This document shows, one piece after another, positions 8,429 through 18,311 of a stretch of DNA of 64,000 bases. Source of the DNA: Raineyella sp. W15-4 (GTDB lineage Bacteria > Actinomycetota > Actinomycetes > Propionibacteriales > Propionibacteriaceae); contig NZ_CP137079.1 of NCBI RefSeq assembly GCF_033170155.1, positions 992,001 through 1,056,000 on the forward strand. Reading direction: 5' to 3'. Numbering within the stretch: position 1 is the first letter of the stretch; every line of letters starts with the position of its first letter. A program made the translations under genes and the position numbers. Under the pieces are notes generated by a model, which saw only the letters and a program-made list of their open reading frames with translations, did no database searches and was not told the DNA's origin.

Positions 8429-9457
8429 ATGGCGGATTTCGACGACTCGCGCCTCGACGACCGTGAGGTCCTGCAGGCGTACGACGCCCCACTGCGGCAC
8501 CTCGCCGAGTGCGGCGCGCGGCTGCGCGGGGAGTGGTACGGCGCCTCCGCCACGATCCTCGAGCTGGCCGAGGCCGACCGGCCCCGGGCGGTGATCGCCG
8601 TCGGGACCGACGCGCGGCTGATCCGCGCCGTGCTCGAACCGATCTGCCCGGTGCCCTTCGTGGCCTGGCCGCGCCAGGGTCTGCCGGGCTGGGTCGGCCC
8701 GCTCGACCTGGTGCTGATCATGGCGGCCGAGGGATCGGACCCGGCGCTGATCGAATCCGCGCAGGAGGCGACCCGGCGAGGGGCCCGGATCGTGATCGCC
8801 GCACCCGCGGCGTCGTCGGTGGCGGAGTTCGCCGCCTCGCGCAGCACCACGCTCGTCCCCACCTCGACCGGCGACCCGCTGGCCGCGGTGATGATCATGC
8901 TCGCCGCCCTGCACGAACTGCGCCTCGGACCGCCGGTGTCGGTGGAGTCCATCGCGGATGCCGCGGACATGGTCGCCGAGGCGGCCTCCCCGTTCCTCGA
9001 CCTGTCGGCGAACCCGGCCAAGGGCCTGGCCTGCGCGATGGCCGACGCCCAGCCGCTGGTGTGGGGAGGGTCCGTGCTGGCCGCCCGCGCCGGGCGACGT
9101 GTCGCGGGGTCGCTGCGTACGGTGACCGGCCGGGCCGCCCTCTCGGCCGATGCGCGCGAGCTGATGGCCGTGATCGAGGCCACCGAACCCGCCGACCCGT
9201 TCGCCGACCCGTTCGAGGACGCACCGAGCGCGGATCGGCGTCCCCACCTGCTGATCCTCGACGACGGCGACAGCCACGCCGACGTCACCCGGGCCGCCGG
9301 GGCCCTCCGCGCGGCGTGCAATCGGGTGGACGTACGCAGCGACTCGCTGGAGGCGCGGGAGGGGGAGGACCTGGCCCGCTACGTGATGCTGCTGCAGAAG
9401 GGACGCTTCACCGCGGCCTACCTGGGGATCGGACTCGGCACCACGTCCCTGGGGTGA
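8429..9457 (+). CDS. SIS-domain phosphosugar isomerase-like protein (Rv3256c-like)
   Basis: 342 residues related to bifunctional phosphoglucose/phosphomannose isomerases. The N-terminal half is SIS-like, with a sugar-phosphate loop region around [16 protein letters not shown] (about residues 92-107) where active enzymes have a Ser-rich SGNTEE-type loop; here it is AAEGSD. The C-terminal half contains the isomerase-type helical region and ends with a segment reading [20 protein letters not shown], typical of the family end. The catalytic competence is uncertain because the phosphate loop is altered. It follows the Trm112-like gene in an operon-like arrangement. Confidence 0.75.
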   Translation: MADFDDSRLDDREVLQAYDAPLRHLAECGARLRGEWYGASATILELAEADRPRAVIAVGTDARLIRAVLEPICPVPFVAWPRQGLPGWVGPLDLVLIMAAEGSDPALIESAQEATRRGARIVIAAPAASSVAEFAASRSTTLVPTSTGDPLAAVMIMLAALHELRLGPPVSVESIADAADMVAEAASPFLDLSANPAKGLACAMADAQPLVWGGSVLAARAGRRVAGSLRTVTGRAALSADARELMAVIEATEPADPFADPFEDAPSADRRPHLLILDDGDSHADVTRAAGALRAACNRVDVRSDSLEAREGEDLARYVMLLQKGRFTAAYLGIGLGTTSLG

Positions 9458-9521
9458 GCGCGTCGGGCATCGCCTGTCGGGCAGGTCTACGCCACTGTCG
9501 GGCGAGTCGTACGCTGCCGTC

Positions 9522-9965
9522 ATGCAGAAGGTCCTCGTCCTCAACGGTCCCAACCTGGGGCGGCTCGGCACCCGCGAGCCGGCCACCTACGGCACCACTA
9601 CGTACGCCCAGCTCGTCGACCTGTGCCGCGCGACCGGCGCCGAGCTGGGGCTCGACGTCGAGGTGCGCCAGACCGACGCCGAGTACGAGATGATCGGCTG
9701 GCTGCACGAGGCCGCGGACGCCTCGCTGCCGGTCGTCCTCAACTCCGCCGCGTGGACCCACTACTCGATCGCGGTCGCCGACGCGGTCGCCCAGCGCACC
9801 GCCCCGCTGATCGAGCTGCACATCTCCAACGTGCATGCGCGCGAGGAGTTCCGCCACCATTCGTACATCACGCCGTACGCCACCGGGGTGATCGCCGGTC
9901 TGGGCATCCAGGGGTACGTCGCAGCGCTGGGATGGATCGCAGCCCAGGCCCGATCCGAGGCCTGA
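9522..9965 (+). CDS. aroQ: type II 3-dehydroquinate dehydratase
   Basis: 147 residues, the standard size of the dodecameric type II enzyme that dehydrates 3-dehydroquinate in the shikimate pathway. The N-terminal [19 protein letters not shown] carries the catalytic Arg and Tyr region; the TH-Y-S segment ([13 protein letters not shown]) and [16 protein letters not shown] carry the catalytic His and substrate-binding residues. In most family members the third segment begins N-P-G-A; here it reads NSAAWTHYS. The gene stands alone between the isomerase-like gene and ahcY. Confidence 0.92.
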   Translation: MQKVLVLNGPNLGRLGTREPATYGTTTYAQLVDLCRATGAELGLDVEVRQTDAEYEMIGWLHEAADASLPVVLNSAAWTHYSIAVADAVAQRTAPLIELHISNVHAREEFRHHSYITPYATGVIAGLGIQGYVAALGWIAAQARSEA

Positions 9966-9974
9966 GTCCCTCCT

Positions 9975-10021
9975 GGCCGCGCCACGTCGGTCGCTCCGGG
10001 CGGCTCGGCGTGGCGCGGGCC
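9975..10021 (+). terminator. GC-rich stem-loop between aroQ and ahcY
   Basis: GGCCGCGCCACG (9975-9986) pairs with CGTGGCGCGGGCC (10009-10021) with a single bulged base; the loop can fold further. It ends 28 bases before the ahcY start. It could end aroQ transcription or fold in the ahcY leader. I looked for an SAH riboswitch and did not recognise one. Confidence 0.5.
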
Positions 10022-10049
10022 ACCTCCGCACCGAGTAGCATCTGCGCTC

Positions 10050-11507
10050 ATGGACAACCGCGTCGCTGACCTGACCCTGGCCGACTTCGGCCGTCGCGAG
10101 ATCACCCTCGCCGAACACGAGATGCCGGGCCTGATGGCGATGCGGGACACGTACGGCCCCCAGCAGCCGTTGGCGGGGGCGCGGATCGCCGGGTCGTTGC
10201 ACATGACCATCCAGACCGCGGTGCTGATCGAGACCCTGGTGGCGCTGGGCGCCCGGGTCCGCTGGGCGTCCTGCAACATCTTCTCCACCCAGGACCACGC
10301 CGCGGCCGCCATCGCGGTCGGCGACGGCACCGCCGAGGAGCCGACAGGCCAGCCGGTGTTCGCCTGGAAGGGCGAGACCCTCGACGAGTACTGGTGGGCC
10401 GCCACCCAGACCTTCCGCTGGCCCGACGGCCAGTTGCCGACGATGATCCTGGACGACGGCGGCGACGCCACCCTGCTGGCCCACCTCGGCGCCCGCCACC
10501 AGCGCGCCGGCACCCTGCCCGACCCGGCGGCGGCCGGCTCCGACGAGGAGCGGGCCCTGTTCGGCGCGCTGCGCAGCACCCTGGAGGACGGGACGGTCGA
10601 CTGGATCGCCGTCGCCGACAGCATCCAGGGGGTGACCGAGGAGACCACCACCGGTGTCCACCGGCTCTACCAGGCCGAGCGGGACGGCACCCTGCTGTGG
10701 CCGGCGATCAACGTCAACGACGCGGTGACCAAGTCGAAGTTCGACAACGTCTACGGCGTCCGCCACTCACTGATCGACGGGATCAACCGGGCCACCGACG
10801 TGCTGATCGGCGGCAAGGTCGCGGTGATCTGCGGCTACGGCGACGTCGGCAAGGGCTGCGCCCAGTCGTTGCGCGGCCAGGGCGCCCGGGTGATCGTCAC
10901 CGAGATCGACCCGATCTGTGCCCTGCAGGCGGCGATGGACGGCTACCAGGTCGCCACCCTCGACGAGGTGATCGGGGTGGGTGATCTCTTCGTCACCGCC
11001 ACCGGCTGCTGCGACGTCATCTCCGCCGAGCAGATGGCGCGGATGAAGCACCAGGCGATCGTCGGCAACATCGGTCACTTCGACAACGAGATCGACATGG
11101 CCGGGCTGACCGGCTGGCCCGGTGTGCGGCGGACGACGATCAAGCCGCAGGTCGACGAGTGGGTCTTCCCGGCCGGCACCACGAAGTCCGGCGCCGAGGT
11201 CGCGGAGCACGCCATCATCGTGCTGTCCGAGGGCCGCCTGCTCAACCTCGGCAACGCCACCGGCCACCCGAGCTTCGTGATGTCCAACTCCTTCACCAAC
11301 CAGGTGCTCGGCCAGATCGAGCTCATGACCCACCACGACGCCTACCCGGTCGGCGTGCACCGGTTGCCGAAGCAACTGGACGAGATGGTGGCCCGCCTCC
11401 ACCTCGGCTCGTTGGGGGTGCACCTGTCGACGCTGACCGAGAAGCAGGCCGACTACCTCGGCGTGCCGGTCGAGGGGCCCTACAAGCCGGACTTCTACCG
11501 CTACTGA
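10050..11507 (+). CDS. ahcY: adenosylhomocysteinase
   Basis: 485 residues. It hydrolyses S-adenosylhomocysteine to adenosine and homocysteine and so clears the product of methyltransferases. The NAD-binding loop [15 protein letters not shown] lies near residue 265, the substrate-binding [10 protein letters not shown] near residue 50 and DDGGDATLL near 138. The canonical C-terminal YKPDFYRY, which reaches into the neighbouring subunit, is present. The length includes the insert of about 40 residues common in bacterial and mycobacterial enzymes. The next gene starts 10 bases after the stop, so the two may be co-transcribed. Confidence 0.96.
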   Translation: MDNRVADLTLADFGRREITLAEHEMPGLMAMRDTYGPQQPLAGARIAGSLHMTIQTAVLIETLVALGARVRWASCNIFSTQDHAAAAIAVGDGTAEEPTGQPVFAWKGETLDEYWWAATQTFRWPDGQLPTMILDDGGDATLLAHLGARHQRAGTLPDPAAAGSDEERALFGALRSTLEDGTVDWIAVADSIQGVTEETTTGVHRLYQAERDGTLLWPAINVNDAVTKSKFDNVYGVRHSLIDGINRATDVLIGGKVAVICGYGDVGKGCAQSLRGQGARVIVTEIDPICALQAAMDGYQVATLDEVIGVGDLFVTATGCCDVISAEQMARMKHQAIVGNIGHFDNEIDMAGLTGWPGVRRTTIKPQVDEWVFPAGTTKSGAEVAEHAIIVLSEGRLLNLGNATGHPSFVMSNSFTNQVLGQIELMTHHDAYPVGVHRLPKQLDEMVARLHLGSLGVHLSTLTEKQADYLGVPVEGPYKPDFYRY

Positions 11508-11517
11508 GGGGCCGACG

Positions 11518-14151
11518 ATGGACGTCGGACGGGACCACGTCCCGGCATCGTACGACGAGTTCCGGGCACCGGACGGCACCCTGCGGGTGGGCTGGGCCGA
11601 ACTCGCCGCCTTGACCGAAGCATCGTTCGACTGGGCCGCCCGACAGCGGGAGATCGACCGGCGGCTGGCCGACGACAACGTCACCTACCGCCCCTGGACG
11701 ACCCGCGACGCCATCGACGTACGCCACGGTGACGATGACGAGGAGGTGGCCGCGCCGCAGCCCTGGCAGCTCGATCCGCTCCCGCTGGTGCTGCACTCCC
11801 GGGAGTGGCGCGAGCTCGAGTCCGGCCTGGTGCAGCGCGCCGAGCTGCTCTCCGCCGTCTTCGCGGACCTGTACGGCGACCGGCGGCTGCTGGCCGACGG
11901 GATCCTGCCGCCCGAGGTGGTGATGGGCCACCCTGGCTACCTGCGTCCACTGATCGGGGCCCAGCAGCCCGGCGGGCTGTTCATGGTCGGGGCGACCATC
12001 GGCCGGGATGCCGACGGCGGCTGGCGGCTGCGCGCCCAGGAGACCCAGGCGCCGGTCGGCGCCGGCTACGCGATGGAGAACCGGCGGGTGCTGTCCCGCG
12101 TGCACGCCGAGCTGTACCGCGCGGCCGACCTGATCCGGCTCACCCCGTTCTACCAGGCGATGCGCGTCGCGCTGGTCGAATCGGGCCCCAGCGACGTCGA
12201 GGATCCCCACGTCGTGGTGCTCACCCCGGGCACCCACGCGGCCACCGCGTTCGACCAGGCGTTTCTGGCCAGCCGGCTCGGGTTCCCGCTGGTCGAGGGC
12301 AGCGACCTCGTCGTCCGTGACGGCCGGCTGTGGCTGCGCTCACTCGGCCACCTCGAGCCGGTCGACGTCGTCTTCCGGCATGTCCCGGCCGGGGCCACCG
12401 ACCCGCTCGAGCTGCAGCCCGGCTCCCGCCTCGGCGTGGCCGGGCTGACCGAGGTGGTGCGGCGCGGCGCGGTCTCGGTGGTCAACTCGCTGGGCACCGG
12501 TGTGCTGGAGAACCCCGGCCTGATGGCCTTCGACGACGCCATCTGCCATGTCCTGCTCGACGAGCCGCTCCGGCTGCCGTCATTGCCGACCTGGTGGTGC
12601 GGTGAGGACTCCGCCCGCAGCCATGTCCGTACGCATCTGGCGGAGCTGCAAATCGCCCACATCGGGTCCGGGCGCACCTGGGAGGGCCCGTTGCTCAGTG
12701 CGGCCGAGCGCGATGACCTGGTCCGCCGGGTCGAGGATGCGCCCCACCTCTACGTCGGTCAGCGACTGCTGCCGCTGTCGACCAGTCCGGCGGTGCGCGG
12801 CGGTCAGGTCGTCCCCGCACCGTTCCAGCTCATCGGCTACCTGATCCGGCGCGGCGCTTCGTACGCCGCCCTGCCGGGTGGACTCGGCGAACTCGTCGAC
12901 GAGCGGGTCGCCACCACCGCCGTGCCCACCGCGGTCTCCGGGCGGCCGACGAAAGACCTGTGGATCGTCGGCAGTGACCTGCCGACCACGGCCGAGGCCG
13001 AGGGCGACGCCGCCGCCGAACTGATGGTCGGCGTCGGCGCGATGGTGCCGCGCGTGCTCGACGACATGTACTGGATGGGCCGCTACGCCGAGCGTGCCGA
13101 GGATGTCGTCCGGCTGGTCAGCGCCACCCACCACGTGCTGGTCGAGGTGAACATGGTGTGCCGGCCCGGTTCCGCCGTCGATCTGCTCCTTGATGCCCTC
13201 TACGCCCTCACCGCCACCCCCCGGCCGGGGGAGGGGGTCAGCGCCCTGCGGCAGCTGCGGACCCAGCTGGTCAGCCGATCACGGCGTGGCACTGTCGCCC
13301 GCTCGCTGGCCCGGCTCAGCCACGCCGCGGACGGCGTACGCGACCAGCTCTCCTCCGATCTGTGGGTCGTGCTGGCCGGCGCAGAGCGCGCCCTGGACGA
13401 GCTGCGCCGAGCCGATCCCGAGGACTCCAGCAAGCTGGTGGATGCCGCTGAGCGCAGTCTCGTCGCGCTGCTGGCGCTCAACGGGATCACCGCGGAGAAC
13501 ATGGTCCGCGACGCCGGCTGGCAGTTCCTCGACTCCGGACGGGCACTCGAACGAGCCATCCAGGTGGTGGGCCTGCTGCAGTCGTGTTTCTCGGCTCCGG
13601 CGTTGCGGGCCGGGGTGACCGCTGACGCGGAGGGTCGCTGGTCCCCCCCACCGCAGGAGATGGTGCTCACCGCGGCGATGACCGCGGCGGAAAGCGTGGT
13701 GACCCATCGTCGCCGGCACGGTGGCCGGCCCGAGCTCGGGGCCGTGCTCGACCTGTTGGTCGCCGACTCGAGCAACCCCCGCTCGGTCGCCTTCCAAGTG
13801 CAGCGCCTGCAGCGGGCCCTCGCCCGGCTGCCGCACGCGCCGACCACCGGGCGGCCGCAGCGGCTGCTCGCGGACCTTGCCGACCTCTGCACCGGTGCCG
13901 CCGTCCAGCGGGTGTGTCACGGCGAACCAGCCGTTCCGGCCCCGCCTGGCGACGGGACCGGCGCCGGCTCCGAACGGCGGCCGGCGCCCAATCCGGTGCA
14001 GTGCGTGGACGACTATCTCACCGACCTGCGGTCGCGACTGTTCCGGGTCTCGGAGGCGATCGCGGAGGCCTATCTGCGGCGTGCGCCGCAACCGCGCCCG
14101 CTGTGGGTGGCCGCCGAGCGGCCACCCGGGCCGGGCGGGGGTGGCATGTGA
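11518..14151 (+). CDS. fused circularly permuted ATP-grasp / alpha-E protein (Rv2567-like)
   Basis: 877 residues joining two proteins that are separate in many bacteria. Residues about 1-490 are the circularly permuted ATP-grasp type 2 domain (LFMVGATIGRDADGGWRLRA, then FDDAICHVLLDEP). Residues about 505-870 are the alpha-E domain, starting MVPRVLDDMYWMGRYAER. ATP-grasp, alpha-E and transglutaminase genes form a conserved set thought to make and process a peptide or peptide-like bond; in M. tuberculosis the fused form is Rv2567, with a transglutaminase nearby. The substrate is unknown. It overlaps the downstream transglutaminase by four bases. Confidence 0.88.
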   Translation: MDVGRDHVPASYDEFRAPDGTLRVGWAELAALTEASFDWAARQREIDRRLADDNVTYRPWTTRDAIDVRHGDDDEEVAAPQPWQLDPLPLVLHSREWRELESGLVQRAELLSAVFADLYGDRRLLADGILPPEVVMGHPGYLRPLIGAQQPGGLFMVGATIGRDADGGWRLRAQETQAPVGAGYAMENRRVLSRVHAELYRAADLIRLTPFYQAMRVALVESGPSDVEDPHVVVLTPGTHAATAFDQAFLASRLGFPLVEGSDLVVRDGRLWLRSLGHLEPVDVVFRHVPAGATDPLELQPGSRLGVAGLTEVVRRGAVSVVNSLGTGVLENPGLMAFDDAICHVLLDEPLRLPSLPTWWCGEDSARSHVRTHLAELQIAHIGSGRTWEGPLLSAAERDDLVRRVEDAPHLYVGQRLLPLSTSPAVRGGQVVPAPFQLIGYLIRRGASYAALPGGLGELVDERVATTAVPTAVSGRPTKDLWIVGSDLPTTAEAEGDAAAELMVGVGAMVPRVLDDMYWMGRYAERAEDVVRLVSATHHVLVEVNMVCRPGSAVDLLLDALYALTATPRPGEGVSALRQLRTQLVSRSRRGTVARSLARLSHAADGVRDQLSSDLWVVLAGAERALDELRRADPEDSSKLVDAAERSLVALLALNGITAENMVRDAGWQFLDSGRALERAIQVVGLLQSCFSAPALRAGVTADAEGRWSPPPQEMVLTAAMTAAESVVTHRRRHGGRPELGAVLDLLVADSSNPRSVAFQVQRLQRALARLPHAPTTGRPQRLLADLADLCTGAAVQRVCHGEPAVPAPPGDGTGAGSERRPAPNPVQCVDDYLTDLRSRLFRVSEAIAEAYLRRAPQPRPLWVAAERPPGPGGGGM

Positions 14152-15047
14152 GGACCTACCGGATCCGCCACCAGACGGCGTACCACTACGAACGCCGGGT
14201 CACCTCGAGTTACGGGCTCTACCACCTGGTCCCCCGGGAGGATGCCCGGCAGCATCTGCTCGGTCACCGGATCGACGTCGACCCGGTTCCGTCCGATCGG
14301 GTTACGGACGTCGATGTGTACGGAAACACCCGCACCTGGTACCACGTCACCGAACCGCACACCGACCTGGTGATCATCGGGACCACGGACCTGACCGTGG
14401 CAGCGCAGACAGTGCCGGTCGAGGCCCTCGCGCTGCCCTGGGAGCGGTGCCGCCCCGAGCAGCGTCGCGACATCGCCGACTGGTGGCGTGCCGTCGACCT
14501 CACTCTGCCCTCGCCGCGGGTGGACGTGCTGCCCGAGGTCGCCGGGTACGCCGCGCCCTCCTTTCCGCCCGGCCGGCCGGTGGGGGAGGCGGTCGAGGAG
14601 CTCAACCGCCGCATCCACGCCGACTTCGCGTACGACCCGAAGGCCACCACGGTGACCACCCGGGTCGGCGAGGTGCTGCGGATCCGCGCCGGCGTCTGCC
14701 AGGACTTCGCCCAGCTGATGGTCTCCTGCCTGCGGTCGGTCGGGCTGGCCGGCCGGTACGTGTCCGGCTACCTGGCCACCGTCCCCGCGCCGGGGCAGCC
14801 GCGCAACATCGGGGCGGACGCGACCCACGCCTGGGCCGGGGTATGGATCCCCGGCGCCGACTGGTACGACCTCGACCCGACCAACGACCGTCCGGTCGAC
14901 GAGTCGCACGCCACCGTGGCATGGGGCCGGGACTACTCGGACGTGGCGCCGGTGCGCGGGGTGATCTTCGGCGACGGTGGCGGGTCGTCGATGAAGGTCA
15001 GCGTCGACATGGCGCCGCTCGAGGTGTCGACCTTCCCGGCACCCTGA
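14148..15047 (+). CDS. transglutaminase-like cysteine protease
   Basis: 299 residues. The bacterial transglutaminase N-terminal domain (RTYRIRHQTAYHYE) comes first. The papain-like catalytic core follows, with Cys in RAGVCQDFAQL near residue 183, His in DATHAWAGVWIP near 227 and Asp in WYDLDPTND near 242, so the triad is intact. The GTG start overlaps the stop of the ATP-grasp/alpha-E gene by four bases, which indicates translational coupling. With its partner it probably forms or cleaves an amide bond in an unidentified peptide product. Confidence 0.9.
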   Translation: MRTYRIRHQTAYHYERRVTSSYGLYHLVPREDARQHLLGHRIDVDPVPSDRVTDVDVYGNTRTWYHVTEPHTDLVIIGTTDLTVAAQTVPVEALALPWERCRPEQRRDIADWWRAVDLTLPSPRVDVLPEVAGYAAPSFPPGRPVGEAVEELNRRIHADFAYDPKATTVTTRVGEVLRIRAGVCQDFAQLMVSCLRSVGLAGRYVSGYLATVPAPGQPRNIGADATHAWAGVWIPGADWYDLDPTNDRPVDESHATVAWGRDYSDVAPVRGVIFGDGGGSSMKVSVDMAPLEVSTFPAP

Positions 15048-15130
15048 GCCGAGTCCGACCGGCGGGGAAATCATCTGATCCTCGACTGGATGACGTGGAT
15101 CTGATCGCGAACCCGGCCCGGCCGGGAAGA

Positions 15131-16810
15131 TCACGCGTCGACGGCGCTCTCCGCCCGACCGCGGCGCCGCAGCGTCTCCTCGGCCGACACCTCGGCCAGT
15201 GCCAGGGTCGCCAGGAAGCCGACACCGAGGATGCCTCCGGCGACTCCGGTGGAGACCTTCGCCGCGTCGACGAGTGCCTCGGCGGCGAGCTCGGCTGCCG
15301 CCGTCGTCCGCGGGTCGCGCTGCAGCCCGGGGATCGCCGCGCCGATCGAGTCGTGCACCGCCGTCACCACGGCCGACCGGGCCGCCGGAGGCAGCGGGAT
15401 GGCGTCGAGACGCGCCTGGGTGCCGTGGGTGAGTGAACTGATGAGCAAGCCGCCGAGCACCGCCACGCCGAGGGCCGACCCGATCTGCCGGACCGTGGTC
15501 AGCATTCCCGACGCCTCACCGGACAGGCCGACCGGCACCTCGGCAAGGGAGACACTCGTCACCTGGGCGGTTGCCATGCCCACGCCGAGTCCGTAGAGGA
15601 AGAGACAGGCCCCGACCGACACCGCAGTGCCCGGCAGCACCAGGGCCAGGGCCGCGACGGCGAGGGCCTCGACGAGGACGCCGAACTGGACGACGCGGCG
15701 GGCGCCGATCCGGCGGGTGAGCTGGGGGACTGCGCCGGACATCAGGAAAGTGCCGATGGCGAGCACCATCATCAGCCAGCCGGTGCCCAGCGCGTCGTAG
15801 CCCAGCGCGCCCTGCAGGACGAGGGGAAGGGCGAAGAGCATGCCGAATTCCCCGAGAGTGATCACGAGGGAGGCGATGGCGCCGTACCGGAAGTTCGCGA
15901 TGCGCCACAACCCGAGGTGGGCCTGGACGATCGCACCGCGGCGATGCCGGACCTGCTCCGCCCACACCCACAGCCCCATCACGACGACCCCGCCGGCAAG
16001 GGCGAACGGCACGGGCGACAGCGAGCCGTCGGCCTGGTGCAGCCAACCGAACGAGGAGGACTCGACCAGGGCGAAGACGATGCCGCCGAGGCCCAGGGTG
16101 GCCAGCACCGTGCCGGACCAGTCGATCCCCCGGCGCAGCGTACGGTCCCGGGTCTCCGGCAGGTAGCGGGTGGCCAGGATCACGGCGGCGATCCCGAACG
16201 GGACGTTCAGCCAGAAGGCCCACCGCCAGCTCGCGTCGGTGGCGAGCCAGCCGCCGACGAGCGGGCCGACAGCCGCCATGCCGCCGATCGCCGAGCCGTA
16301 GATCGCGAAGGCGATGTTGCGGTCCTTGCCGGTGAACATCGCGTTGATGGTCGAGGTGGTGGCGGGCAGCACCATGGCCGCCCCGATGCCCTGCACCAGC
16401 CGGGCCACCAGCAGCACCTCGGGGCTGCCCGCCGAGCCGGCCACCAGGGAGGATGCCATGAAGACGACCAAGCCGGCGACGAACATCATCCGGCGGCCAA
16501 ACAGGTCACCGAACCGGCCCGACGTGAGCATGAGTGACGCGAAGACGAGGGAGTAGACGGCGCTCACCCACTGTGCCTGGGTGGCCGTCATATGGAGGTC
16601 GTCGATGACGACGGGGAGTGCGACGTTGGCGATGGTGGCGTCCATGATCACCAACGAGGTGCCCAGGGCGATGGCGGCCATCGCCCACCAGCGGTGGGGC
16701 ACACCGGTGAAGTCGCCGGTGGAGGCCGGGGTGGACGCGGGAGCGGGCACCGGGGCGGGCCCGGCGGAACCCGTGGGACGGCCAGGGGCGGAAGCGGTGG
16801 GGTCGGACAT
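15131..16810 (-). CDS. DHA2 family (EmrB/QacA) drug efflux transporter
   Basis: 559 residues with the arrangement of 14-helix major facilitator drug:proton antiporters. The first helix is preceded by a Pro/Ala-rich 40-residue tail. Signature stretches are LGTSLVIMDATIANVALP (helix 1), GRFGDLFGRRMMF (loop 2-3 motif A) and LVQGIGAAMVLPAT (helix 4). The ATG at 16810 has a GGAGACTC ribosome-binding site; the frame is open upstream but lacks family sequence there. A TetR gene is divergent across about 145 bases with a palindrome between, so the transporter is probably induced by its own substrate. The substrate cannot be told from sequence. Confidence 0.9.
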   Translation of the reverse strand: MSDPTASAPGRPTGSAGPAPVPAPASTPASTGDFTGVPHRWWAMAAIALGTSLVIMDATIANVALPVVIDDLHMTATQAQWVSAVYSLVFASLMLTSGRFGDLFGRRMMFVAGLVVFMASSLVAGSAGSPEVLLVARLVQGIGAAMVLPATTSTINAMFTGKDRNIAFAIYGSAIGGMAAVGPLVGGWLATDASWRWAFWLNVPFGIAAVILATRYLPETRDRTLRRGIDWSGTVLATLGLGGIVFALVESSSFGWLHQADGSLSPVPFALAGGVVVMGLWVWAEQVRHRRGAIVQAHLGLWRIANFRYGAIASLVITLGEFGMLFALPLVLQGALGYDALGTGWLMMVLAIGTFLMSGAVPQLTRRIGARRVVQFGVLVEALAVAALALVLPGTAVSVGACLFLYGLGVGMATAQVTSVSLAEVPVGLSGEASGMLTTVRQIGSALGVAVLGGLLISSLTHGTQARLDAIPLPPAARSAVVTAVHDSIGAAIPGLQRDPRTTAAAELAAEALVDAAKVSTGVAGGILGVGFLATLALAEVSAEETLRRRGRAESAVDA

Positions 16811-16871
16811 CGAGTCTCCCGGACGGTGCCACGCGATATGGCAGGGACAATCTTGCTGACAGCTAGACGGT

Positions 16872-16890
16872 AACATGCCGACGGCGTGTT
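16872..16890. promoter_or_regulatory. candidate TetR operator
   Basis: AACATGCC and GGCGTGTT form a near-perfect inverted repeat (7 of 8) around GAC. It is located between the divergent efflux and TetR genes, 62 bases from the transporter start and 65 from the regulator start. Confidence 0.5.
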
Positions 16891-16954
16891 GGTAAATGTC
16901 GGGCCGGGTGACGTGCATCGCCCTGATCGGGCGGATCCGTGGGAGGATGAGCCG

Positions 16955-17536
16955 GTGCCGAAGATCTCTGCCGCGACCGTCGCCGAACATCGGGCGATGA
17001 AGGAACGTCAGGTGATCTCGGCGGCTGTCGACCTGCTCACCACCGAAGGGGCGGCGGCTGTCACGCCGGCTGCGGTGGCCGCGCGAGCCGGCCTGGCCCG
17101 GACCAGCGTGTACCAGTACGCGCGGTCGGGCAACGAACTGGTCGCGCTGGCGGTGGAGGAGACCTTTGTCCAGGTGAAGGCTGCCCTGGCGGTGGCTCTC
17201 GATGCTGCCGGCTCCGATCCCGCGGCCCGGCTGGAGGCGATCATTCGTACGGTCCTCCAGGGGGCGGCGGACGGGCATGCCCCCGGTCCGGCGGTGGATG
17301 TCGCGGCGCTCGGGTCGGCTCAGCAGGAGCGGCTGCGTCAGCTGCACCAGGAGCTGGTCGCTCCGCTGGCGGCGGCGATCGAGGCGGCGGGTGCCAAGGA
17401 CGTGAGGCTCCTGACGGCGATCTCCTGGGGAGCGATCAACGGGGTGGTCCCCCTGATCGAGCACGGGATGCCTGTCGAGGCGGCGGTCGCCTCGGTGGTG
17501 GCGTACGTCCGGGCTGGGGTCTCCACGGACCCCTGA
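16955..17536 (+). CDS. TetR family regulator, probably of the divergent efflux gene
   Basis: 193 residues from a GTG with GGGAGG eight bases upstream. The N-terminal helix-turn-helix lies at about residues 14-58 (VISAAVDLLTTEGAAAVTPA, then VAARAGLARTSVYQYARSGN). The rest is a helical ligand-binding and dimerisation domain. Divergent orientation to a DHA2 exporter with an intervening palindrome is the classic repressor-pump arrangement. A longer frame reaches to 16886 but has no ribosome-binding site and no family sequence. Confidence 0.88.
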   Translation: MPKISAATVAEHRAMKERQVISAAVDLLTTEGAAAVTPAAVAARAGLARTSVYQYARSGNELVALAVEETFVQVKAALAVALDAAGSDPAARLEAIIRTVLQGAADGHAPGPAVDVAALGSAQQERLRQLHQELVAPLAAAIEAAGAKDVRLLTAISWGAINGVVPLIEHGMPVEAAVASVVAYVRAGVSTDP

Positions 17537-17612
17537 GCCGAGCCTGGCCGGGGTCCTCGACGGACCTCTGAACCCCTCGAGCCTGAGCGGTGCGGCCGTG
17601 GGGGCGGATCGA

Positions 17613-18311
17613 TCAGTGGGAGTTCAGTTCGTAGCGCTCCCGCGCCAGGAAGATGCTGTCGCCGGTCAGATTCGAGGAGCAGCTGACGCCGTTGGACTGG
17701 CTGAAGCACATCATGTCGCCCATCCGGACGGCCTGACCGTACGCGAGGGTCGGGATCGAGGAGCCGGTCGTGGGCTGGCGGATGCTGTCGCCGGCGCACA
17801 CCACCGTCGCGTGGCCGTTCGTGTCGATGCCGAGGTCCCCGTGGTCCAAGGTGCAGCCGTCCGGTGCCGGTGGGGTCCAGGCGCGGTCCTTGGCGTCGCA
17901 CCGTACGTTCGACGAACCCATCTGGCAGACGATGTTGCCCGTCGGCGACACGAACTGGTAGGCGGCCTGGCCCGACAGATCCAGGACGGCAGCACGGGTC
18001 GGCGCCGGACTCGGGGTGGCGGACTCGGCGGTCGACGGGGAGCCCGCGGGGGAGGTCGAGGGGGATCCACCCGCCGTCGGGGAGGCCACCGCAGTGGCGA
18101 CGGGGGAGGCGATGGCCCCCGGGCGCGGATCCAGGAACAGCACGCTCCCGATCACGGCAAGGACGACCAGTAGAAGCGCACCGCCGGTGACCAGGAGCAC
18201 GATGCGTCGACGGGACGGACGGTCGTCGGTAGCCGTCCGGGCGGCGGATCCGCGGGTGGACGCCGGGTCAGCGGACGAACGAGGGGTGGACAACGGTTCA
18301 GGGTGCCTCAC
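17613..18311 (-). CDS. single-pass membrane protein with extracytoplasmic cysteine-rich domain
   Basis: 232 residues. A short basic cytoplasmic region is followed by one membrane helix (about residues 38-60), then a Ser/Thr/Pro/Ala linker (about 65-105) and a compact domain with six cysteines (SPTGNIVCQM, VRCDAKDRAW, GCTLDHG, VVCAGDS, MMCFSQSNGVSCSS). The TGNIVC and V-x-C spacing resembles DUF6636-type secreted domains. The start is a GTG that overlaps the TGA of the DUF3039 gene, so the two are translationally coupled. Function unknown. Confidence 0.75.
   Translation of the reverse strand: MRHPEPLSTPRSSADPASTRGSAARTATDDRPSRRRIVLLVTGGALLLVVLAVIGSVLFLDPRPGAIASPVATAVASPTAGGSPSTSPAGSPSTAESATPSPAPTRAAVLDLSGQAAYQFVSPTGNIVCQMGSSNVRCDAKDRAWTPPAPDGCTLDHGDLGIDTNGHATVVCAGDSIRQPTTGSSIPTLAYGQAVRMGDMMCFSQSNGVSCSSNLTGDSIFLARERYELNSH

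Noticed and set aside
6182-9586. 1134-codon open frame on the minus strand
   Set aside because: It lies opposite manB, the Trm112-like gene and the SIS gene, and its translation is a Gly/Arg/His/Val-rich mixture typical of the antisense of GC-rich codons.
9966-10049. SAH riboswitch ahead of ahcY
   Set aside because: There is a strong stem-loop, but the conserved SAH-aptamer core was not recognised and the space is short.
13721-15436. 571-codon plus-strand frame
   Set aside because: Shifted frame across the alpha-E domain, the transglutaminase and the end of the exporter gene; composition is the usual Arg/Pro/Gly shadow.
16886-16954. Longer N-terminus for the TetR gene
   Set aside because: The additional 23 residues have no family resemblance and lie across the promoter and operator; the GTG at 16955 has a good ribosome-binding site.
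17520-17580. Short tail duplication after the TetR gene
   Set aside because: A CTCCACGGACCCCTGA / CCTCGACGGACCTCTGA similarity is visible but too short and imperfect to interpret.
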